Positions 1 to 14,606 of a DNA stretch of 64,000 nucleotides are shown here, piece after piece. The DNA is from Owenia fusiformis (taxonomy: Eukaryota > Annelida > Polychaeta > Sabellida > Oweniidae): contig CAIIXF020000011.1 in NCBI GenBank assembly GCA_903813345.2, positions 31,548,166-31,612,165 of the forward strand. Direction: 5' to 3'. The notes below the pieces were generated by a model. The model did not search any database. It worked only from the letters and a program-made list of their open reading frames with translations, and was not told the DNA's origin. Each line of letters begins with the position of its first letter. The stretch's first letter is position 1. The position numbers were made by a program, and so were the translations under genes.

Positions 1-2674
1 TGTATGCACCATGATCCAAGAGAAGTGCTCTATCTCAAAATGTATTGACATTTAGTTAATAAAATTTTAACATCTAATAGATAATTGATTAATCTTTATT
101 TGTACAAAGTTTCATTCAAATCTGGTAAAGGTAAGCGTGCCTATAAAATTTTGTCCATTACTTTTGAATCACCCCTCGTATGTTCTTACGATCAAAACCC
201 CACGTTTTGCATTAAAATGTGTCCAAACAATAGCAGGTAATGTATATATGATATAGCAGCATGAGAAATAGTTCGGTAACGCTTTCCACAAGTTGATATA
301 TAATACTGTATAATTGGACTAATTAACTTCATCAAAAGTATAGTTAACTTCATCAAAAGTATAGTTTACACGGCCCACCTTAACATGTCAAAAAGTAATT
401 ACAATTCCATTAAAAAGTGAATAATCTATAAGATACAGAAATACCGCGATTGCTCTTGTATAAACACGTTGTTCACTATTGTTCAGCACAGCATGTAAAA
501 GACATTTGCAGGGCATAATTATGGGGAATATTCTCCTATTTATCTTTTCGTGACAATAGCAAAAATATGACATATGATCATTACTCGCCGTGGCTTTGTA
601 CTCATTTTAGAATCGGAATGAAATAGGCAAAATAAATGTAATTTCATGATTGTTTGTTGACTGTATTTCCTATATATTGATTTCTGGTTTCCCACGATAT
701 TACAAAGGTCCCATCCATTTACATTCTTTGTTAAAAAGTAACCGGATTTCCCATTATATTATATATTAAAGCCGCCGCCTACAACTTCGCTTGTTATACT
801 CCTTTAATCGTTCAGGGATATGCATTAAATATCTCTTCAGTCATCGTCTTTATATTTTATTCAAAAAATAAATTTTCTTTTCTGCACTCACTCGAGGTTA
901 CGCCTGAAATTTGTATGCTTAGGACTACAATTCCGAATAATTAAATTTAGACCTTAAAAATAGATTCTATAAAACGCCTCAAAGTAAAGTCTGGTTCGTG
1001 TCACGTTATTTTATCTATCGATTTTGTAATAATCCTTTTGAATTGCTTCGTGTCATCGCTGTCTCGGAACCTCTTCCTTTAAAACAATTCATTTCTTTTA
1101 TATCTTGAAATACTTCACGTTTGTTGTAAAGTAATTTGCACGTACGTGTAGTGAATTTGTGCCATGGGTATTACATTTATTTCAATGTGTAACTCATTTA
1201 AGCCGCTTTTATTGAGAAAACATTGAATAATCATCTATTTTACTGTTAACAGTAAATTAAGACACAAAATAGTGTCTGTCATAAAGTGGTAAACACACAC
1301 ATATGGATGGATGCTATAATGCACAAACATGCCAATTAATAGCCCCGGGAAAGCTGGCGAGTTCAGATTGGGAAGCAATATGGATTTGGGTTGGAGCTCA
1401 CAGCTTTGTCTATCAGAAGAATAACATCATGATAAACCATGTCATCTCATTTCTTCTAAGGTGAAACAGAAAGATGCTATGTGTATCAGAATGGAAGAAT
1501 ATTGACATCTCGAACAAGAATTGTTAAATGATCGTTCACTCCTCCTAAAAACACGATTTGTCCACAATCTAGAAAAGATCTAGTACCTCGGACTGCATGA
1601 TTACATAAATCTATCGAAGGACATCGCGTAGCATTGATCAGACGTGATGCAATTAATAGCAATTTACTAATTGATAAACCAAATGAGATGGGGAAGGAAT
1701 TCAAATATCAATCTAAACGTACTCGGGATGTTTCTCATTTACACTGAATGGACGATACAATTGTCTTTGGGCCTAGTTCCCACTAATCGCCTATTTGATA
1801 TCACTTTAATTTGTAACATTACAAGTATAGACTAGTCGTATTTAATCTAAAGTACCATAGGATACTATTAACGAATTTCGAACCAATGAGACCGTTATTA
1901 AGGACTTGGAACTAAGTATTTGAGACACAATGGCTTATGAGAAATTGGATATTGGCAAAATTGTGTTAAATCAATCAGTTTTCTTCATACAGGTTACCTC
2001 ATCATGTAATGATTCAATTGTTATAATGCAATAATTGCATTCTGGATCAGTATTATTTCAAACCCTTGTGTATCCTCTTTCTCTAAACACACATCATACC
2101 CATGTCTTTAGTAGGGGAAACACAGTCTCATAGCATTTCGTTCACTGCGAATGTGCCTGCCTCATTTACACTAAACGAAACTGATAGGAGAACGGAAAGG
2201 ATGGGGCAAATACTTGGTACAAGAATTTTCTTGTGGCCTTTGCCGTAAATATAGGTTATATACATGGCTATTGGTTTCATTTGTTTGTTATTGTCTCATT
2301 TATCATTAGTATTACTCCAATGTAATTATTGTAGAGGCCCCATTGGGATTAAGCTTATGAACTAAAGTATTGCCCCCCCCCCCATGGTCCCCTGTTGTAA
2401 ATGCATGAAATTGAATAGAATAAAGAGCAGCAGTTGAAAATAAAATAATGAAAACCCCAATACTTTGTATGAAGCTAGTATTTGCCTCCTAAACCAATCA
2501 CAAGAGTTAAATGGTGGTCAGGTTAATGACTCACTGGCGGATCCAGGGGGGCATGCCCCCCCCCCCTTGTGAGTCCAGAAATGTTTAGGACCCCATTTCT
2601 AGGGCCTCAAAAATGGGCCTTTTTGGGCATAATTCGGCCTAGCTTTATAGGTCAAATTATCAAAAATGGGCCTT
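1..2674. other. intergenic, no gene recognised
   Basis: AT-rich sequence with only short chance reading frames. I see no exon with recognisable protein similarity and no RNA gene. A poly-C run lies near 2373-2382. Confidence 0.6.
2532..2568. repeat. fragment of a hAT-like terminus
   Basis: The stretch reads CTGGCGGATCCAGGGGGG followed by a C-rich run. This resembles the GGCG(G/T)A..CCAGGGGG ends of non-autonomous hAT-type elements, and related ends occur at 28233 and 61637 in this window. I could not find the partner end, so this is probably a fragment. Confidence 0.35.
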
Positions 2675-3408
2675 AAAGGATAGGTATCGATATGGTAAAC
2701 TGAATTCAACAATGTTTTTCTCTTAAACCAATTATTGAAAACATTCTGTAAAAAACAGGGTCCTTTATGTAATGTTGAGCGATTGGCAACAATTTAATGC
2801 GAAAATTATTTATATATATTTTATATAACTGTTTTTGTTAACATTTTTTTTCTTTTTAGTGCAACTGTTTTTTGTTCCTTTCTACCAATTCTTGAGAATG
2901 AAAAAAATGCCGTTCCGAACCTTGTTGGAACACAATAGCATAAAACATTTTTTAGACCATTCAATATTATAGTTATACAAAGGAAATGTTGGTTGATTTT
3001 ACAATAAGTATGCAAAAACTTAAAACAAAACCCCCCAAAATAGATAAAAATTAAGTTCAACCTTTTATTTCATTAACAAGATACTTTTTTTAAATCAGCC
3101 AAATTTTCCTTTGTACAATTACAATATTGAGATACACCTAAACACGTTGTGTTTATGTCGCTTTGTTCCAATGAGGTTCGGGTTTCATTTCATTCCGAAC
3201 ATGATTATGATACCAAGAACAAAAGAAGTGTCTCATGTGTTTTCTAAAACAATATATAGAAAAGTATATAAATATATTTCAAATTATAGTGTTACCATCC
3301 AAAAGATGACCATTAGATTGACGATGTGTTAAATTTTCAGAATGTTTTGATGACTGGTTTAAGAGAAACGCGTGTTCAAAAAGTTCACCATATCGATACC
3401 ACTCCTTT
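2675..3408. mobile_element. fold-back element, about 730 bp
   Basis: The left arm starting AAAGGATAGGTATCGATATG (2675) is repeated inverted at the right end, where the sequence around 3380-3408 reads as its reverse complement with some mismatches. A second internal pair matches (about 2905-2950 with 3140-3185, sharing TTCCAA..AGGTTCGG inverted). The whole unit would fold into one imperfect hairpin. It carries no credible coding sequence; the reading frames on its two strands are products of the inverted structure. Family not identified. Confidence 0.6.
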
Positions 3409-6400
3409 TCAATTTTCGGCAACTCGACATCGTCTCCATTTTCTCCCCAAGGAAAAAACTGAACAAAGAAAACATTATTAAAAAGTAAATAAAAAAATTG
3501 ATTAGCCTTGTCTTGATCCCTTGTGTAATACCACCTACCTCTATTACATTCATCGATGCCTAACGTGTAAAGGTCCAGAGATCAGACTTGATGCATGAGC
3601 AATTATACAAACTATATTACTTGTATTTCGTGACGATGTTCCATGGCTTGAACACCTTATAGATGTACGTGTATCAGTAAAAACAGAGTTTCGGAGACTT
3701 TCTAGTTTCTAGCTTTCTAGTTTCCATTTTCATAAGATGTCGTTTCTATAATGATCGGACCTTAGCTATTATTTTATCTAATACCCAGTACTCGTGGTTT
3801 GTCTAGCTTAAACCCCACACTGCCTCGTATAAAAGGTAAATGGTTACATGATCCAATTTAGTTTACACTTTACTATTCAACTGTAAAAATTTGATTTGTT
3901 TTGTCTTGACTATTTAGCTAGAGGTATGTGAGCGAGTGGGGTGTAATCAGTTCAGTAATTAAGCCAGATGCAGAGTAGACATTGAACATGGATAGCCTGG
4001 AGAATTTGCGATATAGTTTAGCTCAAAACTGCAGGTAGCAACACAAAGTAATAAATGTTTGTAAAGAATGCACAGTAACATGAGTAGAGAACATGCAAAT
4101 TTGTATTGTTTTACTTGATGGAAACTATCAAAAACTGTCAATCGGCTTTTTTTGCCAAACTGGTTTTTGATAGCTCGCCAAGTGTCCATTCTATAAAAAC
4201 AATGAAAAGAGAATGCACTCTTCTTTTGTTACAACTATACATTCTTTATATAAACTACAGTTCATTTTATTGTGTTGCTAGTACTGCTACCTAAGTGGAG
4301 TTTGATTAAAGAGAGATCTCACTGTCTAGCAGTAGTTATTTCAAGCATCTGGGCCTCATGGTTGAAGTGGTTGTGGTTGAAACAATTCTGTCTGTTATTT
4401 ATGTGCTACATACGTCTATGAATGTATTCGAGAATAAAATTCATTATTGTATACTCCCAGTTTTTCTTACTGTCAAATTAATCATATAAGCTTATGGCCT
4501 ATTTTCATTTCATAAATGTCAGCGATTCTTGAGGGATTGAACAATTGTGCCTCCATTGGCCTCTGACAGCTGACTCGACGCAAACTGCCTAATGACAACC
4601 CCTGGATTATTACACCCATTTGATCACAATGTGATCTAGAACATGGCGGATGGGCCAGTCTAAAGGAAATGCATGGATATAAACGATTGATCGAGGTAAC
4701 GGGTGGAATCATATTGGGAAATAGCATGACTTGGGAACATTTCACACACGGTACACTCTGAAGCTTCGAGAAAAGTGTGCGAGGAAATATCATCATGCGT
4801 AATGTCACCACATATATAATATTCTTATAATCGAGGTAGCAAAGCAATAAATATGAGTATTTTAAGATTACAGCAAGATTAGCACATCTCATTCATATGA
4901 CACAAAGAAACTACGATCATGCAAACGAACGATAAAAGAAACGCTGTCCTACTCTGAAACAATATTTCTGTCACACATTGATTACTTTATTTCTAAATGA
5001 CATTTTATTGATATATTTATAACTTTCTGAATGGTTTTATCGCCGAAAGTGTCTATCGACATGAGCACAAATGTATATGGCGTCTGCACGACATCTGGTG
5101 ATTACATATATATCTATAATTAATTGCAATTTGGCTTAGAAACAACGTTGACGAAACGTATACGATATCATATAATTTATCGTGTGCCTAATATCATATA
5201 ATCTAATCATTACTCGACGGGGAAAAATATAGAACTAATTTGACATTATACCCCATTGGCTTATTAAGAAGTTCCTATATTTTGGGCTGTCCATGAATTG
5301 TGTGGATTTCCTCCATTTTTGGACTAAAAGTCAGACATAATTTGTTTCGATTTATCAAAAAGCCTTATTTTGAGAAAATGGGTCTTATTTTTTGAGTGCC
5401 TAATTTTTTAATGAGCCTATTTGATCTTAAACCAAGTCCAAATTTTTCGAAATGCCAAAATAGTGTCATTTGGATATGCCTCAACATCTGTCTCTGTAAA
5501 ACGATACTCAAGTTGATATCAGGTACTCATATTTTGACTATTATAAACACCACAGTAGTTTATAAAGGATATGTTGACATGACATAGCTAGATTTCATTT
5601 TCAAATTTTCGCATATTAAGCATGCGCAAGATATGGAAGAATGTCAATCACTTCTGGGAGATGTTCATTCAAGTTCTTCTAATTGTGACTGACAACCAAG
5701 ACTGATTGAGACTATGCTGGGGAATATACTTGTAGTGTTGATACTGGTAACTAGGCGTGTGATAAAAATTCAAGAAAAAATGATTCACTGTTACTGGAAA
5801 GATATATCATTGCTCAGAATTTCTTAAAATTGAAATTCTTATTCAGACGATTGGATGAAACAAAAAATAAAAGAGCAGATCCTGTGTCAGTGTAAAAACC
5901 AGCCCACAGATTCTGATTAGCAAAAAAACTTTTTTCAAAACTTTTTCTTACATTTTCGCTATTAGATGCAAAATACAATTTTCTAAATTACATAAAAAGA
6001 CATAATATACATATTCACAAGCAGGAATACAAAAAAAACGAGAACCCGTTGACCAGAAACAAGGATTTTTACCAACCCCATACTCATAGGCCCAGAGCTT
6101 CGTACATGTGAATTGTACGAACAGTCTACAATTCCCAATCGATACCTTGATCTTGGTAGATAATCAGTATAGCATCTTTGATCACGTAACTATGATGTTC
6201 ATGTCTCAAGGCAGTTTGCCTCTCGGGAATGAAAACAACAAGCAATGTTTAGAATTTTCCATTTCCGCCTTTCATACACCTTAAGTTGTTTGGTAAAAAT
6301 TGACGCTTAAATTATCACGTAAATCATGTTCTTATTTTTTAAACCCTTGAGTGATCGTGACCCAAACGGATGCTTGCTCTTGTGTCACTCGAGTACAGAT

Positions 6401-6428
6401 CGCGACAAAGTAGTTGTATTGAATTATG
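3409..6428. other. intergenic, no gene recognised
   Basis: No recognisable exon, RNA gene or repeat. A 136-codon minus-strand frame at 4482-4892 is the longest one but shows no family motif or splice context. Confidence 0.5.
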
Positions 6429-6588
6429 TTGTATTGCATTGCATTGCATTGCATTGTATTGTATTGTATTGTATTGTATTGTATTGTATTGCATTGTATT
6501 GCATTGCATTGTATTGTATTGCATTGTATTGCATTGTATTGCATTGCATTGTATTGTATTGTATAGTATTGTATTGTATTGCATTGTA
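6429..6588. repeat. (ATTGY)n pentanucleotide microsatellite
   Basis: About 160 bp made of pentamers ATTGT and ATTGC in mixed order. The repeat has no stop in several frames, so it creates long artificial reading frames on both strands (CIVLYCIAL-type on plus, QYNTIQCN-type on minus). Degenerate related sequence continues to about 6745. Confidence 0.95.
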
Positions 6589-9500
6589 GTTACCTTATAA
6601 TTGTATCTATTGCATTGGATCGTGTAACATAGCATTTTCTGTCGTATTGTTTGCGAAGTGAACGGTATCGTATGACTTTGTTTTGCTTTGCATTGTATTG
6701 TTTTGCTCTGTAGGCCTATAGTGATAATTGCATCGTATTGCATTGAATTATATATTTTATTATATATAGGGTCTTGGATATATTACATAATCAAAAAGTG
6801 AAACGATCTAAACTTGGTTCAAGACCAACATCGATCTCTAAGACTTGCCATATAACTAACCTACAATATCTGCTCTAGGACTAAACTGAACTTTGAGCGT
6901 ATTTCCTTTAATTTCGATATCTGAAAATACAACGAACTTCACCGCTTTGGCGCCATGGTATCCTCCGATGGTCGGCTGTGACACACCATCCACAACTTCC
7001 GCACAGGGAGAACCCCCTACGAATGAAGTGCGAAGGGTGCGTCGGAGGATGGCGTCATTTTCTTAGAATATTTCCTGTTTGCGAAATCGAGAGCAAAATC
7101 AAAGCTTGGTTGTCTTAACCACACGTTCACCAAATGTTACTTCATTTCGTTTGTATTAATTCTTTAAACGTAGAATACAAAAAAATAAGTAAAGAATTAC
7201 AGAATGTAAAAGTAGATTGCATACTAAAAGAAGTCCAAAGAATATCTGGCTAATGACATTATAACTCATTACCAAAACAGGGAAAAGTACATGCTATGCT
7301 GGAAAACTGTGTGAATGTGACGGAAACTTTAGTTATATTAAAGTAAAAGAGTATGACAGGCGATTAACTAACTTCCTATATGAATAATTTGATATATAGC
7401 ATCATTGTTTATTGTGGAAATGGCTTTAGCTTTCCTCTGAAGTGAAGTCACATGTTTTACATGTATGTTAAACGAACTTTAACTCATATTATTCTTTATT
7501 TCTTATTTATAATTTGTTAAAAAGTAAATTGAAAAATTAAGAACTTAAGGTGCGGCAAGCTAGCCAAATAACCTCTGTGGTTTATTAACCAGAATGAATA
7601 GCAAAGTATATTAACCTCCTGTCCAGGCATTCCTTCTTTAGTTTATCTAAAAAACAATTGTCGTTCGAATTGTCTGTGGATGGGTACTACGGCAAATCAA
7701 TTCTTTAAGAGCCCAATAATCCCGATGTGCTAAATAACATTTTGATTAGTTAAGAGCTGAAGCACTAAAATTACCAGTTGAACAGGAGTGAAAGGGGAAA
7801 ATGCAGTCGGAGCTTGTTTCACTTACCATAAAGTATCACAAAATCTAAATAAACCAGCTTTTGAATGTTTCCTCCATATTCTTTAACCTGAGTGCAGCCA
7901 GTGTTACTATTGCGAACTTTATTTTGATTTAAGCACCTACTACAGTAAATCGGTCAACATGAACTTATGATGGGAAAAAGCCTTTTACTCAACCAAAGTT
8001 AGGGTAATGGCCCCAATTTCAGTTTTGGATCAGTTTTATCAATTTTGCAGATTTGTTTTAAGAACCAGGCTTTGTCGCATTTTTTTACTTTCAGACATAG
8101 GTATGATATTTTCATACTTTTTTGGTGATATCGTATACAATCATTTGCTTTGTTTGAAAAGAATTGTTAAAAGCATGTGACTATTTATGTCATTATTATG
8201 GGTGCTTTAATGCACTCGTGTCTTGGATGTTAGCCTTTGGGCTTCTGCACTCACCCAAAGTCTCATACAAGACCCCCGTGCTTAAATTCGTCAACAATGC
8301 ATTGAGACTTAAGCTGATTACATCCTTCACTAAAATTGCAAAAGTGCATAATTATCAAAATGAAAGAAAGGCTGGCATTAAAATATCCTTTAAGAAAACG
8401 GTTTGAAGAGGGGTGTTTTAGGATGGCCCGATTGGTAGTGCTAAATCTATCAGACTGATCTGTGGGGGTATATAGTACTCTTTGCTGCTACTTAAACTGG
8501 AAATTAGTATCAATCCAGAAGATCAACAGAAACGGAAATTATTATACTCTCGTTCAGTATTGTTCATTTAATCATAAATGATTCAACATAAATGGGGCTT
8601 TCTGTCTGCCTCCAATATTTAACTAACATATCTTTATAAGTGTTTTACGTGACAGCCCTTGTAATTTGAGATAGGCCTATCATTTTCGCCATCATTTTTA
8701 TTTCCTAGTTAAGACTCGACAACATAAAACATGATTACATTTAGTATGTCATTGCGATGCCCCTTCTGCTTTGTTTTGAACTTTTGGGGGTCTGGTATAC
8801 CAGAATGAGGTTATGTCAACACACACAAATATCATTCATATTAAAGTCAATGGAATCTATTTTGAAAAATAAGTAGGGCATGGAGTGCAATTAGCAAAAA
8901 CAGTTGAGACATTTTTCAAAGTTTAATGATCTATATTTCTCTTTTTATTTTGTAAAAGTAATTTTATTTGAAAAATTGACCCTCAAAGTTTATAAAAATC
9001 TTAGCTCTTTCTGAGTTGTGTCGCACTAGTATGCTATTCGGTTTATTTGGCAATTATATATCTGTTCTGATATGTGATACGTATATTTTATTAATTGGTG
9101 GTCCTCACAAATGAATTTCCGGTAAGTTAAAACCGTGAATGTTGTTATTCTAATTGAAAAAGCTCCATACATTTGGAATCAGGAAGACCTATTGAACGAT
9201 CAAAATTCCATACTTTTTAATAACGTTGTACAAAAAGAAAATGTTACTCCTTGAAAACCTGTATATAACGGTGAACCATTATGCAATTCAAAATGACCAA
9301 TTTTGTTTCACAACAACCTTAGAACCCTTTTGAAAAAATGATATTCATAATTCCTAAGTGCACTAAATCATTTCAAAGAGCCACTTCTAAATTTGGTACA
9401 TTAACAACAAATTACTCCAAGATCAATGAGTATTGATGTTTTTATTGAAACTATGACAAACGAATCCCGTTTGAGGAATTTATTTGTGTGGTAAGCGATC

Positions 9501-11285
9501 GAGAGAGTTTTTGGATTCATCTCCGAGAGTAAAAACTGAAGTTTATTGGCTCCATCGTTTTTAACAATTCTTCGCTTCTAAAGTACAAGAACTCACAATT
9601 ACGGCATTAATAGTCTAGCCGGGATACCATATTTTGATTAAGTCTTTATATCATTATATCTAATTGTTACTTGCTAAAATCTAGAACTCATTAATCTCAA
9701 ATGTAAGAAGTAAAGTCAAGAAGAAAGGAGTCCCCGGTTCTTGAGTGCCTATAAATTTCATTAGTGATTAACTCTATATGTATGTAATATTGACTAAATA
9801 CTGAAATATTATTATTAATTATTCAGAAATACATACCTATGTAAAATGCCATTGTTAAGCATATAAATATAAGCTGACATCTCTTGAGGGACTGCATTTT
9901 TAAAATACTGTTTTTTCTATACACGTTACGGCAACGTTCTATTCTTAATACTTCTCCAGCAGTTGTTGAGCTTTGCTTTAGTAACGAAGATCGCGATCAA
10001 AGTCGCTGGAAGTGACTCAAACAATATCCACACTTTCTAGATCTTCACTTTATTGTAAGTTTTATCAGCTTTAGAATCGTTTAATCCTCTTCCTCCTTTC
10101 TAGACACTTGTACTGCCTCTTAGTAGATCCGGGGACGTTCAAAGGACAACAGACTGGCCAATCATAGTTTTTATCCCCTCTTATTGAATTTGTTCAACGT
10201 TTCTTGGTTTCTGATTGGTTGATTATTGTTTCGTTTCCCACGCAACCAATTGGTTATCAAATTAAATCATTTCTTATTTCTTATCCCAATCAACGTTGCA
10301 TTGTTCATTGTTTTCAAGTAAAGCTAGATAAAATATTGATATAATGTCTCAACGTATTGGTAGTTCAGAGACACAGCTATCAATTCATCAACGGTGTAGT
10401 TTCATAGAACTTAATTCAATTTTTTTTGTAATGGGCTCGCTGTGGACATATCTTTAATTACACTGGGCGAAAGAGCTATGTACATATCAAGGATATTTTT
10501 TAATAAAACCTTTCGGAGATAGTAGCGCAAGACAAATGTAAATGAAAGTTGCCTTTGTGATCTATAAGCACAAATGCTTACACTCAATATTAGAATTGTT
10601 ATATGTCATTGAATTACACTCCCTTCCAAAAGTTTGGAAACCACAACTCCCAATAAACGGGCTTTAACATGTTATCCAATAACAGGTCAGTTTTGCAAAA
10701 CATTTGGAGGGAAGTGTACTTCCAGCTAAAGTCAATATTTGCGTGTGTGAAAATGAGGCAAAAATTATCTTTTCTATTCTATAATAAATCGCGTGTTACA
10801 ACCCACATTTTCTCTCCTACTACTTTTTGATTTACGAGAACCAGTTATTTTTCATTTCTGAGATCGCCGTAGCCTTAGACGATTGGCCGCGTGGTCACCG
10901 TACGGTCATGACTGCTCGAGTATGTGGAGAAATTCTAGAATAATTTTACCGTTCAGTCGCCGTAGCAAACGTGCATAACTCTTACGTGTCATCTTGGTCT
11001 ACAAAGCGACGTTTTGAAAATCAAACCGGTAAGCGAGTATGCGTACGTGCTACATATCTGTATGACGACAGTAGACCTTTATTGAAATCAAAGATGAATG
11101 CGTGTATATTCATATTAACTACTATATTAATCGACCACCTAATGAGATGGATAATTTTACTTGAAAGAAGGAATAAACATCCACCACTGGTAAGAATCAA
11201 AAGTCGAAGAAAACCGCTATTTTTACTCATGAGCCACACGTCACTTGCCGCAGGCCCAAAGCAGAGGTTAAAGTCCTGTTTTATA
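6589..11285. other. intergenic, no gene recognised
   Basis: No exon or RNA gene recognised. CCAAT/ATTGG motifs cluster around 10157-10295, but no gene starts next to them, so I do not call a promoter. Confidence 0.5.
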
Positions 11286-12194
11286 CAGGGTTGTCAAAAA
11301 CGGAATCCTTTACGCCTTTTTCCTCATATCTTTGTCATTTTAAGAAACAAATCCCTGATTTTTTAGACATTTGTACATCATTCCGATGTTTTATTCCTAC
11401 CAGCCTACTATATTTCACGACCATCATATTGATAGTCACAATGTTGTACAGCATTTTCACTGGTGATCCATTCGATTACGCTGGTTACCGAAACGGTTCG
11501 TTCGTTTCGGTAACAAAATGTCGGAACATGAAGGTACGATTTTGCTTTTTTCCTCATTTAACACCTTGTAGGCAGAATTGTCAAGACATTTTTAACACAA
11601 ACATAGTATCATATATTTAAGAAAATGTACATATTTGCGAAAAATTGTTCAGAATGCAACAGAATCGTCGATTTAATTCCTCACTTAAGTTACATAAACG
11701 GTATTTCGAAAAACAGTTAAGATCTGCACTTTTAACCCAAACCGTTTATGTAACTTAAGTGAGGAATTAAATCGACGATTCTGTTGTCTTATGAGCTATT
11801 TTTCGCAAACATGTACATTTTCTAAAACCTATCGTACTGATATACTTTTGTGAGAAAAACGTCGTAAGGATTCTGCCTACAACGCGTGAAATAAGGAAAA
11901 AATAAAAATCGTACCCTCGACGTTCCGACATTTTGTTACCGAAACGAACCGTTTCGGTAACCAGCGTAATCGAGCGGATCACCAGTGATTTTAAAGAACA
12001 CGCCCCAGTGGCCATTATTGCGCTGTAGGCAAACCTGCACACGTGGTCCAAAATGCCCCTACCTGTGGGGATACGCCCAAGATAGCACTGACGGATAGGG
12101 AATTGAATGATGTACAAATGTTATAAATATCTGGGAGTAATTTCTTAAACAAAGATATGAGGAAAATGCAGGGTTTCCGCTTTTTACCACCCTG
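11286..12194. mobile_element. long hairpin element with CAGGGT ends and TA target site
   Basis: The left end CAGGGTTGTCAAAAACGG and the right end (reverse complement CAGGGTGGTAAAAAGCGG) are each flanked by TA, as in Tc1/mariner-type insertions. Inverted identity continues inward at about 11470-11530 against 11930-11985 (both contain TTACCGAAACG). The centre is a near-perfect palindrome: about 46 bp at 11657-11703 pairs with 11741-11787 around a loop of roughly 37 nt. Total length is 909 bp. No transposase is recognisable. Reading frames inside are by-products of the inverted repeat. Confidence 0.75.
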
Positions 12195-14300
12195 TATTAT
12201 TACTTTATTTGCCTGTAGTTAAACAGAGTAGTACTTTTTACAAACATATTTACATGTACATGTAATTAATACAGTGATATATCATCGTCGAAATCGATGT
12301 AAACTGAGATGTGCAAAGAAATTGTAAGAAATCAAAAATTGAAACGATAAATCGGATTATCATTGGTGATGCCACCTATTACCCTGCGCGCAGAGTCTAT
12401 GAAATATGAAGCTCTCTTTTAAGAAGTGAAGTCGAACGAATGCAAAGGGTAGTCACCTATACTATTGTCACCATGGATGCACACACGTGATGATTATGTT
12501 CATATTCTTATCATTGTACTACATCATCGAGACCCCGTGAGATGTGCACTCACCTCCCCGGCCTCCTTCCTCATAAGCTCTCATAATAACATACGTGTAG
12601 CGAATATACTGAAATATGATAAGGTGAATGTAAAGTTCATAGAAAAATGTAAAGAACAATACAACTGAAGAAAAATTAAGGTTTTTCGACACGAGAAATG
12701 GCCGCCATGTATTAAGTGTGTTATTTCAAGGTTTTTTTACCATAACTCGAAAAGTAGTGGGGCGATTTCGTTCATACTAGTATTTGATATGTGAATACTC
12801 ATATAGGCATGGTTCACTGTCTCGTAACACGTAGAGACTGTGAAATGTGATTTTGTAGAGACCGAAAAACAGCTGTTGTCAAACGGCCTTTTGTATATGT
12901 ACGATAACCGTAGGGCGTCCCTAGGGCGATTCTAAGGTTCAAAAAGGTCAAGTGTAACCCATAAAATCCCGAGACAGACGCAAGTCGACCATAAGCCCAT
13001 CGAACGTACGTACGACCATCGTGGAACGGTGGCCGTACGTACGGTTTGGCTACGGCTTGTTACTAACTGGTTACTAATGAAAAACATTTCTACGGCCACT
13101 TTACGGCCTGTAAAAATGGAGATCGTAAGGTGATCGTAGATTTTCTACAGTTGCCGGAGTAATCTACCGATTTCAGAGAACTACGGTCGCCGTCTAGAAA
13201 ATGTCACTGAGGTTTTATTGTCCAGAGACCCTTCCCTTTCAAAGGGCTATTCATTGATACAATTCCTATTTCAATTGATACAATGAAAATTTCATTGAAT
13301 GTGTCTGGTTCCATCAATATTCTTAGGGTATATCTATGGAATAATATTTGTAGCTAAATTCGACTTGATAAATCATAATGAGCAAAGAGTGAAGGATGGT
13401 CAGGTTCAATTTATTGCTAACATTCGTGATATCCTCGTATTCATCTGTCGACATGGATCAACTATTCGCAAGCCCTTGGAATTTAAACAGCGATCTTATA
13501 CAAAGAGGATTCTGAGAGACATTTTAACATGATGAATGATCTCCGTAGAATGATACTAAATAGAACAAAACTCTTTAGTACACCTATTTAATCAAAATCG
13601 GGAGATTTTCCATTAAACCGGAATACGCCTAAAATGAAACATGGACATTGGGGATGTTGCAAATTAGCGCCATTTTACACGAATAGGCACCATTGCGGGA
13701 AACAGTGAATGATTTATGACACTGCCTTGTGATTTTGACGTATTTCTTATAATAGTATAGACCAGTCTGTCAATATATCCCGTGAGATTTGGATAATTGA
13801 GATTTCTTCAAACATTCCTAAGGTCATTTTACAAAAAAGTGATTTTCTTGCTAAATAAAATTACAGAGAATTGATTAGACTTACGTGGTTTAATTTTATT
13901 CGATGTCTTTCTTACCTTCTTGATACGTGTCACGTTTTAGTGCTATAATTGAATGGTAAGAAGGAATATTATTGGGTTAGGCATCATTGTTGAGTAATTT
14001 ATCAAGTTGAAACAAGGTAATAAAGCAATCGGTATAATTAGTCTCACCACAAACCCACTTAACGTTAATTAATAAACTAAATCTTAAAACAGTTCTCAAG
14101 TGGGTTGCTTAATAAACAAAAAAGTTCCATTCAACTATACATTTTGCTTCACATGGCTCCACGCCTCTGGAAGAGTACAAAGGGCAATTGAAGAGGAAGA
14201 TCCGTATACCGGTAAATAGCATACTAATACGTTGATTAATTAGTTGTGAGCTTAAGAATGGGACGATACTGCCATTAAATTAATAAATGAACTAAGTAAT
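12195..14300. other. intergenic, no gene recognised
   Basis: No exon or RNA gene recognised. A short stretch at about 12970-13195 is rich in ACGTACG and CTACGGC words but has no clear repeat structure. Confidence 0.5.
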
Positions 14301-14400
14301 TTCCACCAAAACTGGTGACATAATGGTTATGGTCTCCAACTTTTTGTGGACGTTGTTCGGCGGTTGGTGTTCGGCATTCGGTGGTCTGTGTCTGTAACAA
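14301..14400 (-). repeat. interspersed repeat copy (AACACCATCC family)
   Basis: Inverted relative to copies at 41180-41376, 49941-50090 and 59374-59755. Shared words include GGTGACATAAT, GTCTCCAACTTTTTGTGGA and GTTGGTGTTCGGCA. A second shared piece at about 14510-14590 recurs at 16635-16720 (AACAACACCTT, CAGTCCACA, GTGCACTGAGTC variants). Family unknown, no coding capacity. Confidence 0.6.
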
Positions 14401-14606
14401 ACTCTTACAACTTCCAATAAATCACTGTTAAAACTGTCTTATGAGTTCCAATACATTCCTGCATATATCTATTATCATGGCAACGTATTGAAGGTCAAAT
14501 CACTGCACCGCCATGCAGATTTGAAAACAACACCTTCAGAGGAATGATTCAGTCCACAATGCACCAAGTCCAGGGCTTAAATCCTTAATGAAAATGTATA
14601 CGTTAA

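Noticed and set aside
4482-4892. 136-residue minus-strand frame, long for this AT-rich region
   Set aside because: No recognisable domain, low-complexity hydrophobic start, no splice or neighbour support; probably chance.
6326-6743. Overlapping long frames on both strands (CIVLYCIAL-type and QYNTIQCN-type)
   Set aside because: They are created by the ATTGY pentanucleotide repeat, which lacks stops in these frames; not genes.
10150-10300. CCAAT/ATTGG cluster as a promoter
   Set aside because: No exon or transcript start can be recognised next to it on either strand.
11767-12117. 116-residue minus-strand frame inside the hairpin element
   Set aside because: It lies on the palindromic arms, has no transposase motif and is best explained by the inverted repeat.
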